Source: Trebonia sp963822615 (GTDB taxonomy: Bacteria > Actinomycetota > Actinomycetes > Streptosporangiales > Streptosporangiaceae). From it: DNA of 64,000 nt. The notes beneath the pieces are model-generated. The model searched no databases and was not told the origin of the DNA. It was given only the letters and a program-made list of their open reading frames with translations. Location of the stretch: positions 558,001-622,000 of the forward strand of contig CAWGIM010000015.1 in the NCBI GenBank assembly GCA_963822615.1, read 5' to 3'. The translations under genes and the position numbers were made by a program. Below, piece by piece: positions 1 through 9,026 of the stretch (position 1 is the stretch's first letter; every line of letters begins with the position of its first letter).

Positions 1-2695
1 CCCGCACCACCGCGTAGATCCGGTCGCCGTCGCGCTCGGCGTCCGCCAGCCGCTTCAGCACCACGCAGCCGACGCCCTCACCCAGCGCGATCCCGTCGGC
101 CTGCGGGTCGAAGGTGGCGCAGCGGCCGTGCGGCGGCAGGGCGGCCGAGGCGAACATCTGGTAGTCGTGGATGCCGTTGCGGGTGTCGGCGCCGCCGCAC
201 AGCACCACGTCGCTGGTCCCGGCGGACAGCTCCTTGCCGGCCAGGTCGAGCGCGGCCAGGCTGGACGCGCAGGCGGCGTCGACCGCGTAGTTCACCCCGC
301 CGAGGCCGAGCCGGTTGGCGATGCGGCCGGCGATCCCCGCTTCGGCGCCGAAGATGACCGACGCGCGGGAGCGGTCGAACGGCCGGCTGGCGTAGCCGGC
401 GTCGGCCAGCGCCCGTGCGGCCACCTCAAGCGCCAGTAGCTGCACCGGCTCGATGCTGGCGAGCGCGGACGGCGATATCCCGTAGGCCAGGGCGTCGAAC
501 GGCACCGGCGGCAGGAAGCCGCCCCTGGCCGGGGGGATGCCCGGGTACTGCTCCGCGCCGGTTTCCGTGCGCCAGCGCTGCTCGGGGACCTCACCGACCG
601 CGTCCGTCCCCGCGACCACGTTCGCCCAGAAACGGCCGAGGCCGTCCGCGCCGGGGTAGACGCAGGACATACCGACGATGGCGATGTCGAGCGGCCGCGG
701 CGCGCTGACCGCCCGCGGCTGGGCGGGCTGCTCGTGCTGCTCGTGCTGTCCTGGCTGGCCTTGTCCTGGCTGGCCGCCGTGCAGCTCGGCCGCGCGGGCG
801 GCCAGGAAGGCCGCCGCGCCCGTGGTGACCTGCTGGTGCAGCGCGGCCAGGGTGAGAGTCTGCTCGCGCAGCGCCGCGACCTGGCCGAGCATGAACAGGC
901 CGTCGCCGCGGGCGGTCTCCTCGTCCACGGCGACCAGTTCGCCGCCGTCCCGGCGCAGGCCCTTGGCGGCGACCCGCAGCCGCCCCAGGCTGAGCTGCTC
1001 CAGCTCGGCCCAGGCCTCCTGACGGCTGACGCCACCCGCCGCCAGCCGTTCCCTGGCGGCGGCGAAGGTACCCACGTAGGGGGTGTCCGCGCAGCGGGTC
1101 AGGTGCCCGGGTGAGCTTTCGAGCAGCGCGGTGCCCGTGGCCTGCTGCGCGGTCCGCTGGTACAGCCCGGTGGTCGCCCCGGTCTCCACGATCTCGCTGG
1201 TGAACAGGTAGGCGGTGCCCATCAGCAGGCCGATCTGGGCGCCCCGGGCGGCCAGCGGCGCGGCCAGCGCCGCGACCATGGCGGCGGACCGCTCGTCGTG
1301 CACGCCGCCCGCGAACCAGGCGTGCACCCCGGTCAGGTCCGGCTGCTCGAGCAGCCGCGTCACCATCGCCTCCCACAGCGCGAAGCTGCCGCGCGGCCCG
1401 GTGTGCCCGCCGCACTCGGCGCCCTCGAACACGAACCGGCGGGCGCCGCTGGCCAGGAACTGGCCGAGCAGCCCGGCCGACGGCACGTGCAGGTAGGTCT
1501 CGATCCCGGCCTCCTGCAGCGCGGCCGCCTGAGCCGGGCTCCCGCCCGCGATCAGCGCGTAGGGCGGGCGGGAGCGCAGGATCGCGGCTAGCTGCGCGTC
1601 GCGCGCCCCGGGCGGGGCGAAGCCGACCAGGCCGACCCCCCAGGGCCTGCCGCCGAGCAGGTCCGCGGTCCGTGCCAGCAGCCCGGCCGCCTGGTCGCCG
1701 GACATCAGGGCGAGCGCCAGGAACGGCAGCCCGCCCGCGCCGGCCACCGCGGCGGCGAACTCGGCCCGGTCGCTCACCCGGGTCATCGGGCCCTGCACGG
1801 GCCGGCTGTCGCGCAGCGGCCAGGTCCGCGCCGCCAGCTCGATCTGCGCCCCGATGGCCGCCCCGATCGCCTGGACGACGCCGCCCGCGGTCCGGTACCG
1901 GGCGGCCAGCGGGGCCGCGAACGCCGCGTCCTGGCCGGCCGGCAGCAGTTGCTGGCGCAGGTCGCGGCCGCCCAGCCGCCCGGTCCCGGCCGCGGGGTCG
2001 ATCGCGGGCAGGCCGGGCCGGGTGTAGACCCGGTAACCGCCGATCACCCGGGTCTCGCTGCCGTCCATCGCCGCGATGACCGCCGCTACCTCGGCCGACG
2101 GCCGTCCCGGGGCGGTCCCGGACGGCCCGCCCTCGACGGTCAGCGCGAGCTGCGCGTCGATCGCGACGCCGCGGGCCCCGCCCGCCACCGCCGCCGCCGC
2201 GGTGTGCGGACCGATGCCGCCCATCGCCCAGCAGGGGATGCCGGGGAAGGCCGCCGCCAGCCGCTGGACCAGGACGAAGGTACTGAGCTGGCCGACCCGC
2301 CCGCCCGCCTCGAAGCCGCGGGCGACCAGGCCGGCCGCCCCGCCGCGGAGCGCGTCGGCGGCCTCGGCGGCGGAGGTTACCTCGGCCAGTACCCGGACCG
2401 CGCCGGCCGGCCACGGCCCCGGGCACAGCACCGGGTCGACCACGATGGTGTCCACCTCGGGCGGCAGCAGGGGCGCCCAGGCGGCGAGGTCGCCGCGGGC
2501 GCGGACACCGAACGGCCGCCCGCCCAGCCGCTGCCGGACCCGGGCCAGTGCGGCCCGGGCGGCGCCCGCGTCGTCCCCCAGGTCGAGGACGCCCAGGTAC
2601 CCGGCCCGGGTGACGGCCACTACCAGGTCGGCATTCGGCTCGTGGAAAGGCGTGATGGCCAGGACGAGGTCACGGGGGGCGCTGGGGCTCGGCAC
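1..2695 (-). CDS. Polyketide/PUFA-type synthase, N-terminal part (tandem nitronate-monooxygenase-like barrels + ketosynthase), runs off the window
   Basis: About 898 codons are visible; the rest lies beyond base 1. The GTG at 2695 is preceded by AAGGAG six bases upstream; the ATG at 2699 is out of frame and too close to that site. Residues 1-230 look like a degenerate TIM barrel (MGGIGPH, then an alanine-rich phosphate-binding-type turn). Residues about 300-560 form a complete nitronate-monooxygenase/PfaD-type FMN barrel, beginning GPMTRVSD and carrying GGHTG near residue 430. A Gln/His-rich linker (about 640-663) leads to a ketosynthase from residue 667 (LDIAIVGMSCVYPG), with active-site Cys809 in VDAACASSLAAL, the form typical of PfaA/HglE-type synthases. 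Family knowledge: PfaD-type barrels act as enoyl reductases in PUFA synthases. The product is unknown. A divergent phosphopantetheinyl transferase lies next door. Confidence 0.85.
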   Translation of the reverse strand, partial: MPSPSAPRDLVLAITPFHEPNADLVVAVTRAGYLGVLDLGDDAGAARAALARVRQRLGGRPFGVRARGDLAAWAPLLPPEVDTIVVDPVLCPGPWPAGAVRVLAEVTSAAEAADALRGGAAGLVARGFEAGGRVGQLSTFVLVQRLAAAFPGIPCWAMGGIGPHTAAAAVAGGARGVAIDAQLALTVEGGPSGTAPGRPSAEVAAVIAAMDGSETRVIGGYRVYTRPGLPAIDPAAGTGRLGGRDLRQQLLPAGQDAAFAAPLAARYRTAGGVVQAIGAAIGAQIELAARTWPLRDSRPVQGPMTRVSDRAEFAAAVAGAGGLPFLALALMSGDQAAGLLARTADLLGGRPWGVGLVGFAPPGARDAQLAAILRSRPPYALIAGGSPAQAAALQEAGIETYLHVPSAGLLGQFLASGARRFVFEGAECGGHTGPRGSFALWEAMVTRLLEQPDLTGVHAWFAGGVHDERSAAMVAALAAPLAARGAQIGLLMGTAYLFTSEIVETGATTGLYQRTAQQATGTALLESSPGHLTRCADTPYVGTFAAARERLAAGGVSRQEAWAELEQLSLGRLRVAAKGLRRDGGELVAVDEETARGDGLFMLGQVAALREQTLTLAALHQQVTTGAAAFLAARAAELHGGQPGQGQPGQHEQHEQPAQPRAVSAPRPLDIAIVGMSCVYPGADGLGRFWANVVAGTDAVGEVPEQRWRTETGAEQYPGIPPARGGFLPPVPFDALAYGISPSALASIEPVQLLALEVAARALADAGYASRPFDRSRASVIFGAEAGIAGRIANRLGLGGVNYAVDAACASSLAALDLAGKELSAGTSDVVLCGGADTRNGIHDYQMFASAALPPHGRCATFDPQADGIALGEGVGCVVLKRLADAERDGDRIYAVVR

Positions 2696-3210
2696 GCATT
2701 GCTCCTTGTTTATCGATCGGAGAGCCGCACACGGCGGAACGCGGGCAAGGGGAATGCCTGGTAACCGAGGCGATGGCGTGCCCCTGGGGGCCGGAGCCCG
2801 TTATTCGGACAATGACACCTATGTCCGATCATGGCAGCCACCGGATATTAGGAAGCTCCGCCTGCCTCCGGGCGACGAGTTTAGAGGGGTCGCGGATTGC
2901 TGTGCAAGCTTCATCAAGACATTCGCGGGAGGCGTCATCCGGCTGAATGCTGCGATTATCACAGAAGGCCAGCGGATGCCCGAACCCGCCGGTAACGACT
3001 CGCTGGCCAGTGCTTATGTCCAATGTGAGAGGCCGGGTAGGATCGGTTCGTGCGCTTTCCATCCTATGCGGCGGCATCATTGGCATATTTCGGCGGCTTG
3101 CCCGCTGTGCCACTGAGATTGTACTGTCTTCCTGAAATCGTGCTTTTCTGAAATCGTGGGCTAATGCGACCGATGCTGTGTTCCAAGAGGCGCTTGTTTA
3201 AGAGGCGCCG
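2696..3210. promoter_or_regulatory. Divergent intergenic region between PKS and PPTase, with inverted repeat
   Basis: No convincing gene; open frames here lack ribosome sites and family resemblance. Base composition falls well below that of the flanking genes, especially 2800-3200, as expected of a divergent promoter region. A perfect 7-bp inverted repeat TCGGACA (2805-2811) / TGTCCGA (2822-2828) with a 10-base spacer is a plausible operator. No regulator can be assigned to it. Confidence 0.45.
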
Positions 3211-3873
<663 letters not shown>

Positions 3874-3880
3874 AGGTCCA

Positions 3881-3900
3881 TTTGCCCCGTACCGGGCAAA
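3881..3900. promoter_or_regulatory. Perfect inverted repeat upstream of the two-component operon
   Basis: TTTGCCC (3881-3887) and GGGCAAA (3894-3900) form a perfect 7-bp inverted repeat with a 6-base spacer, directly after the PPTase stop. A TATCAT -10-like hexamer at 3919-3924 lies seven bases before the kinase ATG, so the kinase mRNA may be leaderless with this repeat at an operator-like distance. It could instead be a weak terminator for the PPTase gene, although no T-tract follows. Confidence 0.4.
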
Positions 3901-3931
3901 CGGGCGGCAGGGCGCCCCTATCATCGTCGGC

Positions 3932-5266
3932 ATGTGGCCGACCGGTTACCCGCGGCGGCGGCCCGCGGCCCGCGATTCCAGCGCCGGGCCGACCGGGCCC
4001 GCGACGGCAACCCTGCGGTCGGCGGCTGCCCTGGTCGCGTCCATGCTGCGCTGCGCGGGCATCGTCTACATCCTGGTCCAGGTCGTCATCTGGCACTCGT
4101 TCTACGCATCGGCCCCGTGGCGGCTCGCCGCCCCGGTGCTGGCGGTGCTGTGGGCCGCGGCCATTGTCAGCTCGCTGCGCGGGTCCGGTCCGACCCCGCT
4201 GGCCGCCTGCGCGGACGGCGTGGCCTACGCGGCGCTGGCGGCCGCCGCGCAGGCGGGCGTGCCGCCGGCCGTCCGTGACGACACGTTCAGCTGGCTCGTG
4301 GTCGGCATGACCGGCCAGCTCATGGTCTCCGCCTGGTACGCGCCGGGCCCGCTGCGGCTGCCGTTCGCGGTCGCGTCGCCGGCCGCGTACCTGGGCGGCG
4401 CGCTGCTGCTGCCGGTGACCAGCGCCCGCACGGTGTTCGGGGCGGCCGCGCTGCTGCTCGTCTGCGGGCTCGCGCACGTATCCGGCCACTGGTCACTGTC
4501 CCGGCACGCCGCCGCCGCCGACGCCGCCCTGGGCAGTGCCGACCAGGCAGCGCGGCAGCGGTACGCCGCGCTGCGCGGCGCCGTGGTGCGCCGCGAGCAC
4601 GAGCGGCTGGTGCACGACACCGTCCTTAACACGCTGACCGCGCTGGCCCGGCCGCCCGGCCGGGCGGACGGCCGGGCCAGCGCCCTGCGCCGCTGCCGCC
4701 AGGACGTGGAGCTGCTCGAGGCGGCGCTCAGCGACTCGGCGGTCCCCGCCGGAGCCGGGCTGGCGGCGGACGGCCGTCCCGGCGGCCCGCCGGGCGACCT
4801 GCTGGCCGGGGTGCGGGCGGTCGCCGACGCCATGCGTGACCGAGGGCTGACCGTGCACCTGGAGCCCGGGCCGGGCCCGGGTACGGCCGGGCCGGGTTCC
4901 GCGGTCCCCGCTCCGGTGGCCGCGGCCCTCGCGGGGGCGGTCCGCGAGGCCCTGGCGAACGTGGCCGAGCACGCGGGGACCGGCGAAGCCTGGGTCACCG
5001 TGGACCGCGGGCCGCACCAGGTTGAGGTGACCGTGCGCGACGCCGGCGCCGGGTTCGATCCAGCACGGGCCGGGCAGGGCCGCCTCGGCCTGCGCCGGTC
5101 GATCGCCGAGCGGGTGGCCGAGTGCGGCGGCCGGGCGTCCGTCCGGTCGGCCCCGGGTGCGGGCACCGAGGTACGCCTGCGCTGGCCGGCCCCGGGCGGC
5201 ACCGGGCCGGCCCTGCCCGGTGCGGCGCCGCTGGCCAGCTACCCGGCCGGGCGGCCGGCATGGTGA
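3932..5266 (+). CDS. Membrane sensor histidine kinase (NarL/DesK-type)
   Basis: 444 residues. Roughly residues 30-185 carry several hydrophobic membrane segments. A short dimerisation helix contains RREHERLVHDTVLNTL, with the likely phosphorylated His228 followed by Asp, the HisKA_3 pattern. The C-terminal ATPase domain shows an N-box (EALANVAEHAG) and G-boxes (DAGAGFDP, RLGLRRSI). The proline-rich tail after about 415 is poorly conserved. No Shine-Dalgarno site is visible at ATG 3932; leaderless initiation is plausible. It overlaps the next gene by 7 bases and probably phosphorylates the LuxR-type regulator two genes downstream. The stimulus is unknown. Confidence 0.88.
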   Translation: MWPTGYPRRRPAARDSSAGPTGPATATLRSAAALVASMLRCAGIVYILVQVVIWHSFYASAPWRLAAPVLAVLWAAAIVSSLRGSGPTPLAACADGVAYAALAAAAQAGVPPAVRDDTFSWLVVGMTGQLMVSAWYAPGPLRLPFAVASPAAYLGGALLLPVTSARTVFGAAALLLVCGLAHVSGHWSLSRHAAAADAALGSADQAARQRYAALRGAVVRREHERLVHDTVLNTLTALARPPGRADGRASALRRCRQDVELLEAALSDSAVPAGAGLAADGRPGGPPGDLLAGVRAVADAMRDRGLTVHLEPGPGPGTAGPGSAVPAPVAAALAGAVREALANVAEHAGTGEAWVTVDRGPHQVEVTVRDAGAGFDPARAGQGRLGLRRSIAERVAECGGRASVRSAPGAGTEVRLRWPAPGGTGPALPGAAPLASYPAGRPAW

Positions 5267-6552
5267 GCCACCTCCAGACGGCGCGGGAGGCCGTCGACTC
5301 CGGGGTGGCCCGCCTGGTCGCCACGCTGGCGGTGGTCCTGCCGGTCCTCGCCCTGCTGCAGGTGCTCGCCAACTCCCGCGACTACCGCCAGCCGGCCGTG
5401 GCGGCGGTGGTCTGGCTGGCGGTGTTCGGCAGCGGGGCGTGGCTGGTACCGCGGGTACGCGCGGGCGGCCTGTCCCGGGCCCAGACGGCCGCCGCGATCG
5501 CGATCGCGGTCGCCGCGGTGGCCGTGGTCGACGCCGACCACCGGGCGCACGGCACCGCGGGCGGGATCGACCTGGCCGTGCTCGGGGCCGCCTGGCTGCT
5601 GGGGCCGGTGGTGATGAGCAGCACCGTCGTGGTCTGGCTGCCCGCCGCGCTGCTGATCTTCGCGGTGCACGCCGCGCTGCTGATCCACGGCGCGGGACTC
5701 GACCCGGTCGGCCTGTCGCAGCTGGGCGCGGCCGGCTACATCATCGCCGCGCTGCTGATCGTGTTCACCGTGCTGCGCCCGGTCCTTGACGCCCGCGCCG
5801 CCCTCGCCGCCCGCCAGTCGGGCCTGGCCAGCCGGTCGGCGGCGGAGCGGGCGGCGGCGGCCGCGATCGAGCGGGAGCGGCGTGCCCGCCTGGCGGCCCT
5901 CGAGCGGGAGGCGCTGCCGCTGCTGCGCGCCATCGCCGACGGCACCCTCGACCCGGCCGACGAGGAGGTCAGGTCGCGCTGCGAGCGGCACGCGGCGGCG
6001 CTCAGGCAGTCCATCGACGGCGGGCAAGCCGACCGCCTGGACGGGCCCGCGGACGGCGCGGCGGCGTTCCCGGCGGGCCGGGCCGGGCAGGAACTGCCCG
6101 GCGACCCGCGGGCGGTCCCGGCCGCGGGGCTGGCGGGCCCGCTCGCGCCCGCGCTGCGGGCCGCGGCGGCGCGGGGACTGCCGGTGACCTTCCAGCAGAT
6201 CGGCGACCCCGGGACCCCGCCGCCGCCGGTCGGCGCGGCGGCCGCGGCCGTGGTTGACGCCGTGCTCAGCCGCCTGCCGCCGCACCCGGTGCTGCTCACC
6301 GTGCTGCGGTCGGGCGACGAGGTGGAGCTCTACCTGACATTCGGCGCGCCGCTGCCTGACCCGCCCGACCTGACCGGGTACGGCGCCGGGCTGCCGCCCG
6401 CCGCCCGCTGGCACGCGGCGGTTACCTCGGCCGGCCGCGGTGCCGGTGACTCCGGTGCCGGTGACTCCGGTGCCGGTGACTCCGGTGACGGTGACTCCGG
6501 TGGCGAGGCCGGCTGCCTTGAGGTCAGCTGGCGGGACGGTGGTCCCCGGTGA
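5260..6552 (+). CDS. Membrane protein resembling a degenerate sensor kinase
   Basis: 430 residues from ATG 5260 (ATGGTGA overlap with the kinase stop). Several membrane helices fill residues 15-180. An alanine/arginine-rich helical stretch at about 185-230 (RSAAERAAAAAIERERRARL) looks like a linker coiled coil. The remainder has the length expected of a kinase core, but I see no phospho-acceptor His motif and no N- or G-box. The C-terminus contains a GAGDS pentapeptide repeat. It sits between a kinase and a response regulator with overlapping ends on both sides, so it is probably an accessory sensor. Function is not established. Confidence 0.7.
   Translation: MVSHLQTAREAVDSGVARLVATLAVVLPVLALLQVLANSRDYRQPAVAAVVWLAVFGSGAWLVPRVRAGGLSRAQTAAAIAIAVAAVAVVDADHRAHGTAGGIDLAVLGAAWLLGPVVMSSTVVVWLPAALLIFAVHAALLIHGAGLDPVGLSQLGAAGYIIAALLIVFTVLRPVLDARAALAARQSGLASRSAAERAAAAAIERERRARLAALEREALPLLRAIADGTLDPADEEVRSRCERHAAALRQSIDGGQADRLDGPADGAAAFPAGRAGQELPGDPRAVPAAGLAGPLAPALRAAAARGLPVTFQQIGDPGTPPPPVGAAAAAVVDAVLSRLPPHPVLLTVLRSGDEVELYLTFGAPLPDPPDLTGYGAGLPPAARWHAAVTSAGRGAGDSGAGDSGAGDSGDGDSGGEAGCLEVSWRDGGPR
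6440..6500 (+). repeat. In-frame 15-bp tandem repeat encoding GAGDS
   Basis: About four copies of a GGTGCCGGTGACTCC-like unit lie in frame near the 3' end of the membrane sensor gene, giving GAGDS GAGDS GAGDS GDGDS. The unit is a multiple of three, so copy-number change would not break the frame. Confidence 0.85.
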
Positions 6553-7196
6553 CCGGCGTCATCACCGTCGCGGCGGTGGACGACCACCCGATCATCCTGG
6601 ACAGCCTGCCGGGCTGGGTCCAGGGGGACGACCCGGGCATCCGGGTGACTGCCACCGCGGCCAGCGTGCCCGCCCTGCTGGCCGGGGCGGGCCGGGCGGC
6701 CGACGTGGTGCTGCTAGACCTCGACCTCGGCGACGGGACCACGGTGGCCGGCAACGTGACCGCGATCTGCGCGGCCGGCCCGGCGGTGGTGGTGCTGTCC
6801 GCGTCCGACCGCCCGGACGCGGTCCGGGCGGCGGTGCGCGCGGGTGCCCGCGGCTACGCGCTCAAGAGCGAGCCCGCTAGCCACGTCCGCGCGGCGATCA
6901 GGCAGGTCGCAGCGGGCGGCGACTGGATCTCGGCCCGCCTGGCGTACATCCTCGTCACCGATGAGGCGGCCGACCGGCCCACGCTCAGTAATCAGGAGCG
7001 ACGCGTTCTGCAACTGTACGCAACCGGGCTGCCGGCAAAATCGGTCGCGCGGAGGATGAACATCGGCGAGGAGACCGTCAAACAATATCTGGGACGGGTG
7101 CGACAAAAATACGCTTCTGCCGGACGTGCCTCGCCCACTAAATTGGAGCTGTATTATCGAGCCGTCGAGGACGGACATCTCCAGCCACCTTCTTAG
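6549..7196 (+). CDS. LuxR/NarL-family response regulator
   Basis: 215 residues, GTG 6549 overlapping the preceding stop (GTGA). The receiver domain has the acidic pair DD near residue 11, phosphoacceptor Asp57 in VVLLDLDLGDG, and a conserved Ser/Lys region (VLSASD, ALKS). The C-terminal LuxR helix-turn-helix is LSNQERRVLQLY followed by SVARRMNIGEETVKQYL. It forms an operon with the two upstream membrane proteins and is the likely output of that sensor pair. Codon use becomes less GC-rich in the last 150 bases. The target genes are unknown; the operon itself is a possibility. Confidence 0.93.
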   Translation: MTGVITVAAVDDHPIILDSLPGWVQGDDPGIRVTATAASVPALLAGAGRAADVVLLDLDLGDGTTVAGNVTAICAAGPAVVVLSASDRPDAVRAAVRAGARGYALKSEPASHVRAAIRQVAAGGDWISARLAYILVTDEAADRPTLSNQERRVLQLYATGLPAKSVARRMNIGEETVKQYLGRVRQKYASAGRASPTKLELYYRAVEDGHLQPPS

Positions 7197-7788
7197 ACCG
7201 CTTCCCCCCCCAGCGGCTAAGGAGAGGAAACGTCCGTCCTCGGCCCCTCTTTCGTTTATTACGGTACTTGCGGCCGGCGTCGCTGTCATGACCCCTAATC
7301 GGGGGTCATCCCCCCGGCAGGCCCGCTACCTGCCCGGATGGTACCGGGGCCGGTCGTCGTCGTGGTCCCGGAGCGGACCCAGGCGACGGCAGGACCAGAC
7401 CGGGCCGGGAAGCTAGCCGCGGCCGGCCATTCAACCGGTTCCCGCCCCGGCTGCCCCGACCGGCGCCCGGCCCAGCCGGGCCGGGCGGCGGCCGCCCGGC
7501 GGCCCCTGCCCGCGGGCGGCGGGAATGCGGCTGGCGTGTTCGGGTGTTTGCCGCTACAGTGACCGCAATAGCGCCGGTGCCCATCTGAGCGGCCCGGCAG
7601 GCAGCGAGAGCGCTCCATCTGGCAAGCGCCCCGCACAAGTCACCGGACGCGCAGGCGATTTCCTAATCGTCGTGCACGTGCATAACTAGTCGTCGGCCCA
7701 GCTGAACGGCCACCTCACACTTGCGTCGCGCATCCGCCATTTCCTCAATTTGGCGTGCGCCCATTCACTCTCCCGAGAGGAGAACCCC
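7197..7788. promoter_or_regulatory. Long intergenic region upstream of the short Rho gene, with hairpin
   Basis: No credible gene in these 592 bases. A perfect 8-bp inverted repeat ATGACCCC (7288-7295) / GGGGTCAT (7302-7309) with a 6-base loop may terminate the upstream operon or act as an operator; a C-run rather than a T-run follows. A 10-bp palindrome TGCACGTGCA lies at 7673-7682. The Rho ribosome site (AGAGGAG) is at 7776-7782. A long untranslated leader would allow Rho-type autoregulation, which is known for rho genes elsewhere but is not shown here. Confidence 0.45.
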
Positions 7789-8928
7789 ATGACTGCAATC
7801 GCAGACGAAATCTCATATGCAAAACAAGATCGCCCCGCCGTCGCCGTGTCCGGCCTCGCTGACCTGACCGACGGGCGCGGCTACCTGCGAACGGCGGGCT
7901 ACCGCCGCTCCGCGAGCGACATCCAGCTCACCGCCGCCCAGGTCCGCCAGTACGGCCTGCGCCCGGGCGACGAGGTGCACGGCACCGTCGCCCCCGGTGC
8001 CAAGGGCGCCGCGGCGCTGACTGGCGTCGAGTCCGTCAACGGGCTGCCACCGGACCAGGCGCGGGCCCGCCCGCGGTTCGACGACCTCACCCCGGTCTAC
8101 CCCAGCCAGCGGCTCCGGCTGGAGGACGGCGACCCGTCGCCCGCCGCGCGGATCATCGACCTGGTCGCCCCGGTCGGCAAGGGGCAGCGCGGCCTGATCG
8201 TCGCCCCGCCCAAGGCGGGCAAGACCACCGTGCTCAAGACGATCGCGCACGCGGTCGCCGCCGCCCACCCCGAGGTGCACCTGATGCTGGTCCTCGTCGG
8301 CGAGCGCCCGGAAGAGGTCACCGACCTGCGCCGCTCGGTCGGCGGCGAGGTCATCGCGTCCACCTTCGACGCCTCGCCCGCGGACCACGTCCGCGCGGCC
8401 GAGCTGGCCATCGAACGGGCCAAGCGGCTGGCCGAGGCCGGCCGCGACGTGGTGGTGATGCTCGACTCGCTCACCCGGCTCGGCCGGGCCTACAACCTGG
8501 CCGCGCCAGCCGGCGGCCGCACCCTGTCCGGCGGCGTCGCCGCCGCCGCGCTCGAGCCGCCCCGCCGTTTCCTCGGCGCCGCCCGCTGCCTGGAGGAGGG
8601 CGGCTCGCTGACCATCCTGTCGACCGTCCTGGTCGACACCGGCTCACAGCTCGACAGCGTGCTGTTCGAGGAGTTCAAGGGCACCGGCAACATGGAGCTG
8701 CGGCTGCGCCGCGACCTGGCCGAGAAGCGGCTGTTCCCGGCGGTCGACGCGGTTCCCTCCGGTACCCGCCGCGACGACCTGCTGATGGACCCGGCCGAGC
8801 ACGCCGCGGTGACCGCCCTGCGCCGCGCGCTGGCCGCCCTGGACAGCCAGCACGCCCTGGAGCTGCTGCTGGACAAGACCACCGCTCCCAACGCGCAGCT
8901 GCTCCGCCAGGTCACCGCCGCCCGGTAA
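7789..8928 (+). CDS. rho: Transcription termination factor Rho, short paralogue
   Basis: 379 residues from ATG 7789, chosen because AGAGGAG lies six bases upstream. Rho is a hexameric RNA-dependent ATPase that releases transcripts. Residues about 18-75 form the RNA-binding cold-shock-like domain (GYLRTAGYRRSASDIQL, YGLRPGDEV). The ATPase core has Walker A PPKAGKTT, Walker B VVVMLDSLTR, the Q-loop region LSGGVAAAALEPPRRF and the R-loop/C-terminal motif EEFKGTGNMEL. The usual housekeeping actinobacterial Rho carries a long charged N-terminal extension and exceeds 600 residues; here the N-terminal three-helix region is almost absent. It is therefore probably a second Rho. Motifs appear intact, so activity is likely. 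Confidence 0.92.
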   Translation: MTAIADEISYAKQDRPAVAVSGLADLTDGRGYLRTAGYRRSASDIQLTAAQVRQYGLRPGDEVHGTVAPGAKGAAALTGVESVNGLPPDQARARPRFDDLTPVYPSQRLRLEDGDPSPAARIIDLVAPVGKGQRGLIVAPPKAGKTTVLKTIAHAVAAAHPEVHLMLVLVGERPEEVTDLRRSVGGEVIASTFDASPADHVRAAELAIERAKRLAEAGRDVVVMLDSLTRLGRAYNLAAPAGGRTLSGGVAAAALEPPRRFLGAARCLEEGGSLTILSTVLVDTGSQLDSVLFEEFKGTGNMELRLRRDLAEKRLFPAVDAVPSGTRRDDLLMDPAEHAAVTALRRALAALDSQHALELLLDKTTAPNAQLLRQVTAAR

Positions 8929-8934
8929 CCTCGC

Positions 8935-8971
8935 CCCTTGACCTTGACCTCGTCCCTTGACCTTGACCTCG
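8935..8971. repeat. Direct repeat (two 18-bp units) between Rho and MerR genes
   Basis: Two identical units, CCCTTGACCTTGACCTCG, at 8935-8952 and 8954-8971, separated by one base. Each unit holds two CTTGAC hexamers. The location, just upstream of the MerR gene, allows a binding-site or TTGACC -35 role, but no -10 element is evident. Confidence 0.6.
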
Positions 8972-9026
8972 GGGCATGCCGCAGGCTCAGGGCACCGGGC
9001 ACGGAGCCCGGTCCTGGAGGAGACCG

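Noticed and set aside
591..2426. A 611-codon minus-strand frame inside the synthase gene
   Set aside because: It overlaps the real synthase in another frame and is an Arg/Gly-rich low-complexity translation; the neighbouring frame shows the FMN-barrel and ketosynthase motifs.
2829..3113. A 94-codon minus-strand open frame between synthase and PPTase
   Set aside because: No ribosome site and no family resemblance, in an AT-richer promoter region; probably chance.
5050..5062. GGTTCGATCC resembling a tRNA T-loop
   Set aside because: It lies inside the kinase coding sequence and no cloverleaf can be drawn around it.
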